From Pararge aegeria (Eukaryota > Arthropoda > Insecta > Lepidoptera > Nymphalidae), in the NCBI RefSeq assembly GCF_905163445.1, contig NC_053184.1, positions 7,192,001-7,256,000 on the forward strand: 64,000 bases of DNA, given 5' to 3'. The notes under the pieces are model-generated. The model saw only the letters and a list, made by a program, of their open reading frames with translations. It made no database searches and had not been told where the DNA came from. Both the position numbers and the translations under genes were made by a program. Shown in pieces: positions 48,976 to 58,900 of the stretch; within the stretch, counting starts at the first letter, position 1; each line of letters begins with the position of its first letter.

Positions 48976-50998
48976 AACCTTAAATTTTCAATTCAATTCA
49001 ATTCTTGTTTATGGCTTTTGTCTGCGCCAACTGGGCACAAGGTATTTCGCCAATGTCTTGTAGATGAAGAAGGCACGAAGGAGATTGATCGGTGAAACTA
49101 ATGAAAAGTTAATTTTGAATTTGTACCAAGAAATAGTTGTTATTAGCTAGTTAGCTCTTTAACCTAAGGACACAGACAACACATGCATATATATCTTACA
49201 CGGATATTTTTTGTACATTATACTTTAATTTTATTACTTACTATATATTTACATAAAAATCTACAATAAGGACTGAAAACAAACATTAAAAAACATTTAA
49301 CACTCAAAGGACGGGGGACTTTGGGAGGAAGAATGGTGGGATTATGAAGGTTAACTCATGTTTCTTGGGACGTAAACTTTTACAGTTCCACTGTAGCAGG
49401 GTTATTGGGCCCATTTTGGAGTAGTTTAAAAAGTTGGCTTAAGTTTTTGGCAACGTTGGGCGGTAAGGGAATTTCACTACATGGAGCGACAATACTAAGT
49501 AGAAATTCGGAGATAAACTCAAGCATTTTACCTTGGGAGGGAGGGTTCTCAACATTGTTGTTGAGAGCGCATCCATTAGGAAGGGATGAGGAGTAATCAC
49601 CGACAATAGTCTGAACAGCTTTTTTATCGTAGCCCTTTGCTAGAGGAGCTCGGGGACGAGGAGAGCGGAAAACTGTTTGCCGGTAGGAGGTTTTGGAGGA
49701 AGTTACATTAGTAGGAGTAAACATTTCTTTTGTTATCTCAGCATAGGACCTGCGGACAGGAGGAAACTGAGATGATGCTTCAATGTAAGATTTATTATTC
49801 TGAGACATGACCATTTTAATAGATTGCTGCCTGGAGAATTCTGGGCAGTCTTTATCAGTAGCAAAATGACTACCAGAGCAGTGTAAACATGTAGATAATT
49901 CCTTGATGACCAAACATGAGTCACCTGTATGGGGCTGAGCACATCTGTAGCATCTGGGCTTAGATCTGCAGATTGTTTTAATGTGGCCAAAACGGCAGCA
50001 GTTCTGGCACTGTATTGTTGGAAGTTTATATGTTTCAACTGGCAGTGAGGTGTGGTATGAATATACCTTAGCAGGAAGCATTTGCCCCCTGAAGGTTAGG
50101 ACAACAGATTGGGTAGGCACCCAAGTGATGACACCCTCTGTGACAGATTTTCTGTTCAGTCGCCTTGATTTCAGAACCTCACCACAGCCAGGCGGGAGCT
50201 CTAGCGAATCAACAAGCTCGTCCATCGACCAGTCCACGGGAACTCCTTTCACCAGCCCCATTCTGGTTATGTTGTATGTGGGAATTATAGCTCTATATTT
50301 GCATAACTTCAAAACTGGACTAACCAGAAAGTTGTTGGCAGCTTGGGCAGAAGTAAACTCTACAGTAATTTTGTTGCGGCCTATATTTTTGACGCCGTCG
50401 TGGATAATTGAACCAATTTTGTGTTTGTGCAAGAATTGACCGAAATTTATAGCCCGTAATGACGCTCCAGAGGATGGGTCCTCCACTTCCCGTGAGACTT
50501 GGACGATAAAAGGCCCATTATCATCGTCAGAGTATGACTTGGCGCCTTCGGTGAAGGAAGGATGTATGTAAAGGCTTTGAACGGATGGGTTTACCTGAGT
50601 AGGATCAGTTATAGTTTTTTTGGCCGCATATACGTTGGTATCCTCTCCTTGTCGTTTGCGAGACGAGGCTGATGCCCCCGGGTCGGGCGGCTCAGGAGGT
50701 GTATCTAGATCCATTTTACTGGAAACACTATAACTACAGACACATAATAAATATTTAACCAACACCAAATACGGTTAGATTTATACGAATATCACCAATA
50801 ACAACTATTTCTGCTGCTGTGTAAATTCACATAAAACACCGAAATTACACCGGAATCTCACTAACACGTGTGCACAAATTGACAGGCCAAGTTACAGTTC
50901 AATATAAACAACACCAAATCCTTTTCAAGACGAGTTTACAGTAAAATCAAAGAAAAATTTGAGAAAACCGCGTCCGCCATGTACGAAGTTTCCCGCCG

Positions 50999-51031
<33 letters not shown>

Positions 51032-51044
51032 AACCTTAAATTTT
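48976..51044. mobile_element. Retro-insertion carrying gag-like ORF1, 13-bp duplication
   Basis: AACCTTAAATTTT occurs at 48976-48988 and again at 51032-51044, so 48989-51031 is an insertion with a perfect target duplication. The plus strand ends in about 30 A's (51001-51030), while the only long ORF is on the minus strand (49380-50714). On the minus strand the sequence after ORF1 looks like a 3' UTR ending in repeats of GAATT, and no ORF2 is present. It lies about 110 bp upstream of the PTCD3 start codon, so it must separate the coding start from the older promoter region. Confidence 0.88.
49380..50714 (-). CDS. Gag-like ORF1 of a Jockey-type non-LTR retrotransposon
   Basis: An uninterrupted ORF of 444 aa starts at the ATG of MDLDTPPEPPDPG. 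The open frame extends 18 codons further upstream without an ATG. Zinc-knuckle motifs follow one another: CQNCCRFGHIKTIC, CYRCAQPHTGDSC and CLHCSGSHFATDKDC, the CCHC series of ORF1 proteins in the Jockey clade. The N-terminal part is rich in charged and proline residues; the middle (about 90-230) resembles the RNA-binding region of such proteins. ORF1 proteins bind element RNA and act as nucleic-acid chaperones. There is no adjacent endonuclease/reverse transcriptase ORF2, so it is not autonomous. The lack of stops or shifts suggests a young insertion, or less likely a kept function. Confidence 0.88.
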   Translation of the reverse strand: MDLDTPPEPPDPGASASSRKRQGEDTNVYAAKKTITDPTQVNPSVQSLYIHPSFTEGAKSYSDDDNGPFIVQVSREVEDPSSGASLRAINFGQFLHKHKIGSIIHDGVKNIGRNKITVEFTSAQAANNFLVSPVLKLCKYRAIIPTYNITRMGLVKGVPVDWSMDELVDSLELPPGCGEVLKSRRLNRKSVTEGVITWVPTQSVVLTFRGQMLPAKVYSYHTSLPVETYKLPTIQCQNCCRFGHIKTICRSKPRCYRCAQPHTGDSCLVIKELSTCLHCSGSHFATDKDCPEFSRQQSIKMVMSQNNKSYIEASSQFPPVRRSYAEITKEMFTPTNVTSSKTSYRQTVFRSPRPRAPLAKGYDKKAVQTIVGDYSSSLPNGCALNNNVENPPSQGKMLEFISEFLLSIVAPCSEIPLPPNVAKNLSQLFKLLQNGPNNPATVEL

Positions 51045-51180
51045 ATAGTTACTTCAAAATTTCACAGTCAAGTGTCAACTGTCGGCCGTCAACAAACCAA
51101 ACCATAGACCCACTGAATCACGTTCATTCAAAACAAAGAGTGTTTTTAAATTATTGTTCGATTATCAGCGGCTGGGGCGG
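51045..51180 (-). promoter_or_regulatory. Probable displaced upstream region of PTCD3
   Basis: If the insertion at 48989-51031 is removed, this stretch joins directly to the PTCD3 5' region. On the minus strand it contains GACAGTTGACACTTGACTGTG, a type of sequence often found near start sites of lepidopteran housekeeping genes. This is inference; no TATA box is evident. Confidence 0.35.
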
Positions 51181-51574
51181 CAGCAATTTATCCTAAAGGC
51201 ATCTCAGTCGAGTTTTGATGCATTGCTAGATTTTGGGGTTATCCCAAAATCTAGGGGTTCCATTGTAAGAGAATAATTATTATCGAAAGAGATATTCTTG
51301 CTATTGTCATGAATGTATGGATGAAGTTTTTATACTTCATTGAAACGATGGAAGAATATTATGAAGAATGAATTGTTCAGCTACCTATGTATTTGTGGAT
51401 TAGAGTGTATAAAAGTTAGAAAAATCAATGAATGCAAGATACAGGTTTTTCTGTATTTTGTATTTTGATCAATAGTACTATTCTTAGTTCATTTTTAAGC
51501 CCTGCTTGTTTGAATGGTCGGTTTTCGTAAGTTTTTGATATTCTTTCCAATATATTTTCTGCTAATCTTAATAT

Positions 51575-51870
51575 ATATAAATCTCCTGTCACGATGTTTG
51601 TCCGCGATGGACTCCTAAACTACTAAACCGATTTTAAATTAAATTGGCACACCGTGAGCAGTCTGGTCCAACTTAAGAGATAGGATAGCTTAGATCTTTA
51701 ATTATAGTCGCAATTTTATTTTATTGCAAATTATTTGTCTATAATTAATTGACAGTCACATGTTATATATATATAGATATATATACTACTATACTCATTT
51801 AAGGCTTAGCGATACTGAATACTTTAAAAACAAAATCAAACGCAGACGAAGTCGCGGGCAACAGCTAGTA
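51575..51870 (+). mobile_element. Helitron-like (Lep1-type) element
   Basis: Begins TATATATAAATCTCCTGTCACG, has GGACTCCTAAACTACTAAACC and ends GACGAAGTCGCGGGCAACAG followed by CTAGT, the classic 3' hairpin and CTAG terminus. About 295 bp, non-coding. Confidence 0.78.
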
Positions 51871-52468
51871 CTTTATATGCTTTGACACAAAGCATACTAG
51901 CCTGAACCTTAGGCGTATAGGAATACAGAACGTGCGCCTTTCGTGTGTATCAGTGATACGTACCATTGTTTTAGAACGAGCTCTGTATGTACAATATCGT
52001 TGAATATTATGCTAAGATTGGAATCGAATGTCCATCATCATCATGTCCATCATTTAACACGTAAGGAAGTCTATCGAGCCTCCTGTCTTTTTTTTGGAAG
52101 TCTATCTCCATTTACCGATCAGCTTTTATACTAGCCGTTATCCAATGAGGACTGCCGCGAACAGCATAACGTAGTGACACGGAACTAGCAAAGTATCTAC
52201 TTGGCAGAAAACAGAAATACCGCTTGATACTTTATACTTTTTTTCGCTGTAGTGCTATGGCGCAGCACTCTAAAGCATGCCTATAACGGAAATATAGACT
52301 AGTTGACAAAATTAAAGTTTACTTATCTGAAACTTCGATCTTATTTGGTTGAAAGCAGATACATTTAGTGAGTATGTATGAGACTATACCGTAGTGAAAA
52401 CCAAGCAAGAGGCCGAAGTAGTGTTTATCTATCAAAAGACACTTTATACAGGTTATTTATATTTACTC
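51871..52468. other. Non-coding stretch before the Harbinger element
   Basis: I see no supported gene, RNA or repeat here. Short open frames are not convincing. Confidence 0.5.
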
Positions 52469-52594
52469 TTAGAGCTAGTTCAGACATGGCGGATTCCGCG
52501 CGGATGCAAATCGCGCGGTTCTAAACGCAAGTGTTCAGACAGGCGCGGATGTACATGCGGAGTGCCGTTATTCGCATAGGGTGACAGTCCAATC

Positions 52595-54608
52595 ATGGAA
52601 GTCGAAGAAGCAATATGTGTGTACTTGTTGCTCCGTAAAAAAGAAAGAAAGAAGAAACGGCAGTATTGGGTGCATCCAATATTACGCGATCGGTTTACTC
52701 ATGGTCAGTTTCAGACTTTATATCCAAAATTAAGAAGTTTTGAACCAAAATTCTTCAATTATTTGAGAATGTCGATAAATTCATTTGATGAATTATTAGA
52801 AATGATGAGTAAACAAATTGAATCTAATGATACCCATATGAGGTCAAGCGTGTCCCCAGAAGAAAAACTCGTGATCACATTAAGGTAAGATATTTATTTT
52901 ATACGTCAGAATATATATTTTGTACTATAGAAGACTGTGAATCGTCAGTGCTATTGCATGATAAAGGCGATGGAGACTCTCCTGGTACTATTGTAGAATA
53001 TCCAGTGAAATATCCTTGTGGGTTTGAATATTGTTGGTTTTGCCAAAATACTGCATTAGGCGTGTTTTGCTGGCTCGTGATATGAATAGGCGATGGTAAT
53101 TTCTGCCCTTTCTGTATTACCTGGAGCAATTCAATTTTAGTAGCCAATCGTTTATTTTCTGGAACTTTCTTTAACTCTTTATACAATGACATGCAAAAAA
53201 GTTTATCATCATCATCTTGCTTTGACATACTTTCTTGTATTTGTCTTTGTATTTTATCTCTTGATTCAATACTATTTTCTAATATGTTAGACAATCGCTC
53301 TTCTGAAGTAATTTTAGTTTTCTTCCTTTTATTGGGTACCGGTTGTATTTCACGTGCATTTACAAAATTATCTAGCTTTTGGTCAATGTTCCGAATTTCT
53401 TCATTTTTGGCTTCATCTATGTTTGTGATAGTTTCTTTGTTTTCTATCGTCTTCTGAAGAAAAGAAAGCCGGTCGAAATACATGTATTTTGAACCTTTAC
53501 ATGCACCAGAACCAGAAGGAATTGATTTGCCTTTCTTGAATTCCTTATTATAAGCATCACGGATGTTCTTCCATTTTTTTTGTAATGATACACCTGGAAC
53601 AGAAATCACTATCTTTAACAAATATAAATACAGTAGCGGTTAGGTAATTCAAGACACTCATTATGCTTTAACTAGCGGACCCGGCAGACTTTCAAAACGA
53701 TACAGATTAATATTTTATTTTTCAGATATCTGGGTACTGGTTGTTCCTTTGGAGAACTACATTACAACTTTCGTCTTGGCAAATCTACAATCACAGGAAT
53801 TGTCCGTGAAGTATGTGAAACTCTGTGGGAAAAAGTCACAAAAAACGTCATGCCTGAACCCAGCGAAGATATATGGAAGAAAATAGCTAAAGATTTTGAA
53901 AAATATGCAAATTTTCCCAATTGCATAGGCGCCATAGATGGCAAGCATATAAGGATTACAAAACCCAAAGATTCGGGTTCTTTGTATTATAATTACAAAA
54001 CTTTTTTTTCCATAGTACTGTTGGCACTTTGTGATAGTAACTATTGTTTTACTTTCATAGATATCGGATCTTACGGAAAAAGTAGTGATTCTGCAATTTT
54101 TAAAAATTCAGCATTTTATAAAAGGTTAATAGAAAAGTCATTACACATACCAAAACCTAAACCAATATCTGAAACAGATCCTAAACCATTGCCATACGTC
54201 ATAGTTGGCGATGAAGCGTTTGGTTTATCCGAAAATGTAATGCGACCCTATGCAGGTAAAGGGCTATCATATGAAAAAAAAATATTTAATTACAGGTTAT
54301 CAAGAGCTCGACGTTTTATTGAATGCACTTTCGGAATTCTGGCAAACAAGTGGCGCATTTTTCATAGGCCTATAAACGTGAATATAGACTTTGCCGAAGA
54401 CATAATAAAGGCCTGTTGCGTGCTACACAATTTTGTTAGAACTAGAGATGGTATACAGTATGAAGATACTTTACATACTGCGCCAATGAGTAATCTTATT
54501 ACATTACATGCAGGAAGGGGTACACCATCATCATTAAACATTAGAGACAAATATGCTAATTACTTTGTGAATGAGGGTCGTGTAGAATGGCAAGACACGA
54601 AAATATGA
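52595..54608 (+). CDS. PIF/Harbinger transposase (DDE superfamily 4)
   Basis: Two exons, 52595-52884 and 53726-54608, join in phase (TTAAG/GTAAGA ... TTTTCAG) into 390 aa. Splicing restores LRYLGTGCSFGELHYNFRLG, a conserved stretch of the family. The catalytic triad appears as GAIDGKH, VGDEAFG and RRFIECTFGIL, in order and with usual spacing. The length fits functional Harbinger transposases (350-450 aa). The transposase cuts and joins the element at TWA-type targets and normally needs the Myb/MADF partner for nuclear entry and DNA binding. Its intron holds the large exon of that partner on the opposite strand. Confidence 0.95.
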
Positions 54609-55015
54609 AATTAAAATTGTTACAGTTCGCGCCAAATAACTAAACTCAAGATGGCGCGTCGCGTTGGTGGGTTGTACATATTACAGTTAATAGCTATACG
54701 TTACTGTGGTAACGTGATAGTTTTCCCGCGCTCGTTACGTACCGCCAAACAACGTTATACACATTTCAGTTATTTGGGGTGGACTGTCTATTACAAAACA
54801 TGTAAACTACCCTGGTAAAATGTATAATTAAATGTCTACTGACCAAAAAGAACCTTCTTTTCCAAAGAATCCTCATTTTCTCCAAAAATCTCCACCAGCT
54901 CCTGCCAAGCTCCGTTTTTAATCGTTTTGTTAGAATATTCTGCACATTGGATGTTCCACAAAGCAGGTCTTTTTTCCACCTCATCGATGAATAGCTCGGT
55001 GTCGAAGCGATCCAT
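52899..55015 (-). CDS. Harbinger MADF (Myb/SANT-like) DNA-binding protein
   Basis: Exon 1 (55015-54844) and exon 2 (53593-52899) join in phase (TTTG/GTCAGT, TTCCAG) into 288 aa. The N-terminal MADF domain spans both exons: FIDEVEKRPALWN, then WQELVEIFGE and, after the splice, VSLQKKWKNIRDAYNKEFKK. A Lys/Glu-rich middle with NKRKKTK (possible nuclear signal) follows, then a Ser/Gln/Asn-rich C-terminus. In Harbinger systems this partner binds the element ends and carries the transposase into the nucleus. The start is the ATG of MDRFDTELF; an upstream in-frame ATG exists but reads from non-domain sequence. Confidence 0.9.
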
Positions 55016-55599
55016 TGTCACCGTCCGATACGCGCGGCTTCCGCGGAGCAACTGAACGCCCTCTAGGTACGTCAAGTAAATAAAACCGAGCGGCGACCGC
55101 GCGAATTCATTTTCTCGGTTGAGCCGCGCGGATTGTCAATCCGTGCGGACAGGTATGAACGATTTGTAAGGCGCTAATGTAATTAGGATCCGCGCGGTTC
55201 AACCGCGCGATTTGCATCCGCGCGGAATCCGCCATGTCTGAACTAGCTCTTAATGCGGATATAAATACTTATTCTAGCTAAAGATACAGTTATATACTAT
55301 TTAATTTTATTGTTAACTTTGACAGCTCTGGCTTTAAAGGTTTTGCGTAACTTCTAAGAATATAATTGGTATGGAAGAATGGAAATTGTAGCTGAATATA
55401 TTAAACTTCAATGGTAAGTAATTTCCGTAAATTATGTTTGGTGTTGGACTTACAATCATTATTCAAACCATTGTGTATAATATGGAAATTTTATCAGCCT
55501 TGACCTGTTTTTTAAAACATACTTAGTACGAATTTTATTTCTTACAACTTAATAACAGGAAGTTTGTAAATAACATAACAATGTAAATTTTTCAGATGT

Positions 55600-56148
55600 T
55601 TATTTTAAAATTATTAAAGCAATGAAGGTAATTTTTGTTGCAAGAAGCTTGCTCAAGCGTGTGGCACTGTTTTTAAGAGAGAAATTTCCTGATAAGTTCG
55701 GCAACTGATCGATCGAGACCTCAAGAACTTTGGGCGGTTCAGTTTTGAAATTACATTTATATAAAGTTTCATTAACACACATCATTTGTGAGGGACTAAA
55801 TACTTCATTGAATTCACAAGAAATAAGTCTTGCTGTTATTATATCTCTTAAATCTTTAACACAGGTTACGTAAGATGTGCAATTTTCACTAGATTGGTAG
55901 ACAAAATTGCCTTCTTGAGTGCAATTATATTCAGGTAGACATTGGTATGTAGTAACGTTAGTGCATTGGTTTTCTTGATGACTATAGACAGAGTTTTCCG
56001 GGCAAAGAAGATCAAACTTCGCGTAACCTCCAGCACCCATCAAGCACATAGTGTATCCTCGGCAGTCTAGATCTTCATTGTTTGGAAAACGTCCTCGATT
56101 TTGACACACTGTTTCTACACTTATCCCTTCATAAACATTCTGCAACAT
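55600..56148 (-). CDS. Two-domain CBM14 chitin-binding protein, 5' exon missing
   Basis: The open exon encodes about 180 aa with two CBM14 domains: CQNRGRFPNNEDLDCRGYTMC onward, and CTQEGNFVYQSSENCTSYVTC onward, each with six cysteines in canonical spacing. The C-terminus after a Thr/Ser-rich linker is hydrophobic (KLLATKITFIALIILK), which could be a GPI-attachment signal or membrane anchor. An acceptor (TATGTTGCAG) immediately precedes AATGTTTATGAAGG, so the coding sequence probably begins in an upstream exon with a signal peptide that I could not fix. The hydrophobic frame at 58898 on this strand has the wrong phase with its best donor. AATAAA on the minus strand lies near 55534-55539. Confidence 0.8.
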   Translation of the reverse strand: MLQNVYEGISVETVCQNRGRFPNNEDLDCRGYTMCLMGAGGYAKFDLLCPENSVYSHQENQCTNVTTYQCLPEYNCTQEGNFVYQSSENCTSYVTCVKDLRDIITARLISCEFNEVFSPSQMMCVNETLYKCNFKTEPPKVLEVSIDQLPNLSGNFSLKNSATRLSKLLATKITFIALIILK

Positions 56149-56342
56149 AGCGAAAATTAAATACTTGAAAAAATAAAATGGTAGTCTTTTAGATAAGCAA
56201 TGTACTTAGTAAGTATTCAGAAAGTGTTGAAATTATAAACACAGAATATTTTTAGTGTTTTAATGAACGACCGTTACAATACATGTGTAAATGTTATTCT
56301 AAAGTTATAAATAAAACATAGTAGGTACGCAAAGTCGCCTGT

Positions 56343-57095
56343 TTAAATAATTCGATTTAAAGCACGCCTTCTACGATTTCTTAAAACTGTCTTCCAATAC
56401 TCCATAGATGATTTGTTAAAAAGTACAACAATTGTCTGTAGAACCAGTCTGTGATCAAATGCTACTAGGATTATTTTTAACGGCCCCGTGGTAACATCGT
56501 GAAAGCAGGCACTCAGAAGAAGAGACATCATGATAATGTCGCTGACAATCGCAACGCCCACCACTGATACTGCTCGTGTTTTCCCTGTACGAGCTATTAC
56601 TGTCCTACAACAGGACAGTACGTAAAATACAACTCTCAGAAACACAAAGAGATTCAAGGTCAACAAAAGGTATGCAGTCAGTAATACTGGTGCCATCTCC
56701 TCTAAAATCATGTTCAATTCGTAGATCATTGGGATGACGAATTCTGAAATCCCTTCCACGATTAAGAGGGTGGTGTAACTAAATATTACAGCTTTTCTCT
56801 TTTCATAACTTATCTTCCCTGTGTATAGCAGCACCAGTCTTAGGTATGCTAACAATGTTGCACATAAAGACCAACAAATTGAAGCTACAAACATTTTTGG
56901 AGCCAATATTGTTAAAAAGTGGTTTAAGTTCAAATAACGTAAGCACAAATGGATAGTTCCAATTAAAATTTCATTTAAGCTAATGAAATTGTGAAGCGAT
57001 CGCCATTTTTTATTAAAACACCAAACTATTATTAAAAGTAATGAACATACAATGGATAAATAAGTGCCGATTGTTGAGGATATTGCGACAAACAT
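56343..57095 (-). CDS. Seven-TM protein, secretin/adhesion-receptor-like core
   Basis: A single open frame of 250 aa has seven hydrophobic segments at about residues 5-27, 36-57, 67-95, 103-127, 135-163, 175-197 and 205-226, and a basic tail (LRNRRRRALNR). The WRSLHNFISLNEIL stretch leading into TM2 and the VLFNKSSMEYWKTVLR region after TM7 look like class B (secretin/adhesion/Methuselah) receptors. The start context AACAAAATG is good. The frame stays open about 29 codons upstream, with a possible acceptor there, so an ectodomain exon may exist further out. Alternatives are a truncated receptor copy or a lineage-specific 7TM-only protein. It lies just upstream of the CBM14 gene, same strand. 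Confidence 0.65.
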   Translation of the reverse strand: MFVAISSTIGTYLSIVCSLLLIIVWCFNKKWRSLHNFISLNEILIGTIHLCLRYLNLNHFLTILAPKMFVASICWSLCATLLAYLRLVLLYTGKISYEKRKAVIFSYTTLLIVEGISEFVIPMIYELNMILEEMAPVLLTAYLLLTLNLFVFLRVVFYVLSCCRTVIARTGKTRAVSVVGVAIVSDIIMMSLLLSACFHDVTTGPLKIILVAFDHRLVLQTIVVLFNKSSMEYWKTVLRNRRRRALNRII

Positions 57096-57299
57096 TTTGT
57101 TTAGAACTAGCGTACATAAGCGAGTTGCAGTTAGATTAAAATCTAGTTCATTAAGTATAATTAATTACGTTGACATTTTAGCGTTATTAATAAGTCTAAT
57201 AGCGACACAACACTATGCTGTCGCACTAAGTTTCTGTCTGTCCGTATCTATTACCTACGTAATACTCATTATGATCTACCGATGATTATTTATTGGTGT

Positions 57300-58820
57300 C
57301 AATTATTATTCCTGACTTTCATACATACGACACTATTTTCAACATTCCGTGTACAAAACGGATGATTCTGTTGTATCACATCGTTTAGCTTTACAAATGA
57401 GCCTCTTTATTTTCAATCTCAGTTGCTGGAGCTAATGATACAAAATGATTATCGTTGTTATCTAAAGGCACAATTCCGTAGTCATTGTTTCAGTGGGATA
57501 TATATTAAAAGAACGAAAATGATTTTTAGAAATTCTCTCGAGATAGGATTAATTCTAGGATTAATAGGAAAAATAATGACTATTGTAGCTACCATTTTAA
57601 TTGCGTTAGAAATACTTGTAGTAATATTTCAAGAAACAACAGTGTCGTAGTATACGAGTAATAACGGCATATATTTTAATATTTAGTCTGCACTTGGCTG
57701 CAGTAGCATTAAAACATTCCATCTGAATGATTTCGACTGGAACCAGAAAGGTTTAATCACCTGAATCCTGTGGCGATGAAGGATGAAATTTATTTATCAA
57801 ATAACGTTATTACAGTTATGTGAGTTAGAAAAAAGAGCTAGACAATAATATAACAGCCTAATAAATAAATGATAAAAGCATGTTAACTCAAAAATGTTCA
57901 CATAACTAAGGAAAAAAAGAGACTCCCCGCTATTAAAATAAAGCAGTATGCTTTGCTTCTCACCGTTTATATTCTCGGTTGACTTATTTTATGCTTTTTC
58001 CTTCGTTTTACTAATATTACTTCATTTGAATATATTATGTATTTTGCCAGACGGCAAAATACGCATAAATATTCAGCTTAGGAAAGAATTATTTTTAAAA
58101 CTGCACTACACTCTGCTAAATTTATTTTACTAGATTGATCGCAACCAAAGGTTATAAGCATAGGTCTGTTATAAATGATAGCGGCCAGGATATCATGACT
58201 TTTTCTGCAATATTAATTGAATTTAGCATAACAATTATTTATTTATAACTTAAATTTATACCAATTTTTGTAATCATTCGTCGGATTCTTCACGAACCAT
58301 AAATACTTGGGTCAATGCTGAAATCTATTATTAGATAATTGGATCAATTTTATAAGAACTGCCGTTCCAGTGTTAATAATAAAGGCCAGTGACCTCTATT
58401 CAATGGTATATGAGAGAAATAGTCCCTCCTATGCACTAAATGCTGCAGCCTTAGGTTTAAGCGAGCGTGTTTACCTACCTACTTAGGTACTTCTTAAAAG
58501 AACCGAATCACTTCTGAGTAAAAGTAACTGATGTTATGTTATAGGAAGCTGGTATGGTGGAAAACGGAAACCGAAAGGGGTTTGCAGGGTTCATGAGAAC
58601 CAAGGAGGCAAAAGCGCTCCGCAGTTCGATGTTAGAAATGTGAGGATGGCATCGAATTGTTCCTGAGCACTTTATGAAATTTGATCACCAAATTGTTTGA
58701 ACATTTTTGGAGAAGAACACAGAAAAAGACTGACGACCATTGGATTTTATCAATATAAAAGCGTTGTTGATATTTAAATATTGGATAGAAGCAGGCGTTA
58801 CTTCGTGTTATTCTATGATA
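57300..58820. other. AT-rich stretch with small hydrophobic ORFs
   Basis: Nothing firm. A 43-codon frame (57519-57650, plus strand, MIFRNSLEIGLILG...) could encode one or two membrane segments but has no supporting splice or homology evidence. A short palindromic GCCAGACGGC lies near 58048. Confidence 0.35.
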
Positions 58821-58822
58821 TA

Positions 58823-58900
58823 CTATGAGAATGAAGTTAAATTTGCTATACTTCGCGAAAACCAGGAGAATCAATAGCAAATTAAGCTTCATTTTCATAG
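58823..58900. ncRNA. Candidate miRNA-like hairpin
   Basis: Bases 58823-58849 pair with 58874-58900: 24 Watson-Crick pairs, two G-U pairs and one mismatch over 27 positions, with a 24-nt loop. Size and near-perfect stem resemble an animal miRNA precursor. A degenerate palindrome or MITE relic is also possible, and there is no expression evidence. The paired arms also create a signal-peptide-like frame on both strands, so those frames should not be taken as genes. Confidence 0.4.

Larger units (their letters stand above)
52472..55250. mobile_element. Complete PIF/Harbinger DNA transposon (2,779 bp)
   Basis: Terminal inverted repeats of 49 bp (52472-52520 and 55202-55250) are perfectly matched, beginning GAGCTAGTTCAGACATGG. 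TTA flanks both ends (52469-52471 and 55251-55253), the 3-bp duplication typical of PIF/Harbinger. Inside are an intact DDE transposase on the plus strand and an intact MADF protein on the minus strand, the standard gene pair of the superfamily. Perfect ends and intact genes indicate a very recent insertion. Confidence 0.96.

Noticed and set aside
49981..50439. 152-codon frame opposite ORF1
   Set aside because: Antisense of the gag-like ORF1 zinc-knuckle region; no recognisable protein.
49131..50810. 16-bp inverted match (AGAAATAGTTGTTATT) near both ends of the ORF1 insertion, possible terminal repeats
   Set aside because: It does not lie at the ends defined by the 13-bp duplication, and a match of this length is expected about once by chance in an AT-rich window of this size.
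58632..58898. Minus-strand frame starting MKMKLNLLLILLVFAK, a possible signal-peptide exon for the CBM14 gene at 55600-56148
   Set aside because: Its best donor leaves two extra bases while the acceptor needs phase 0, and the sequence is an arm of the hairpin at 58823-58900.
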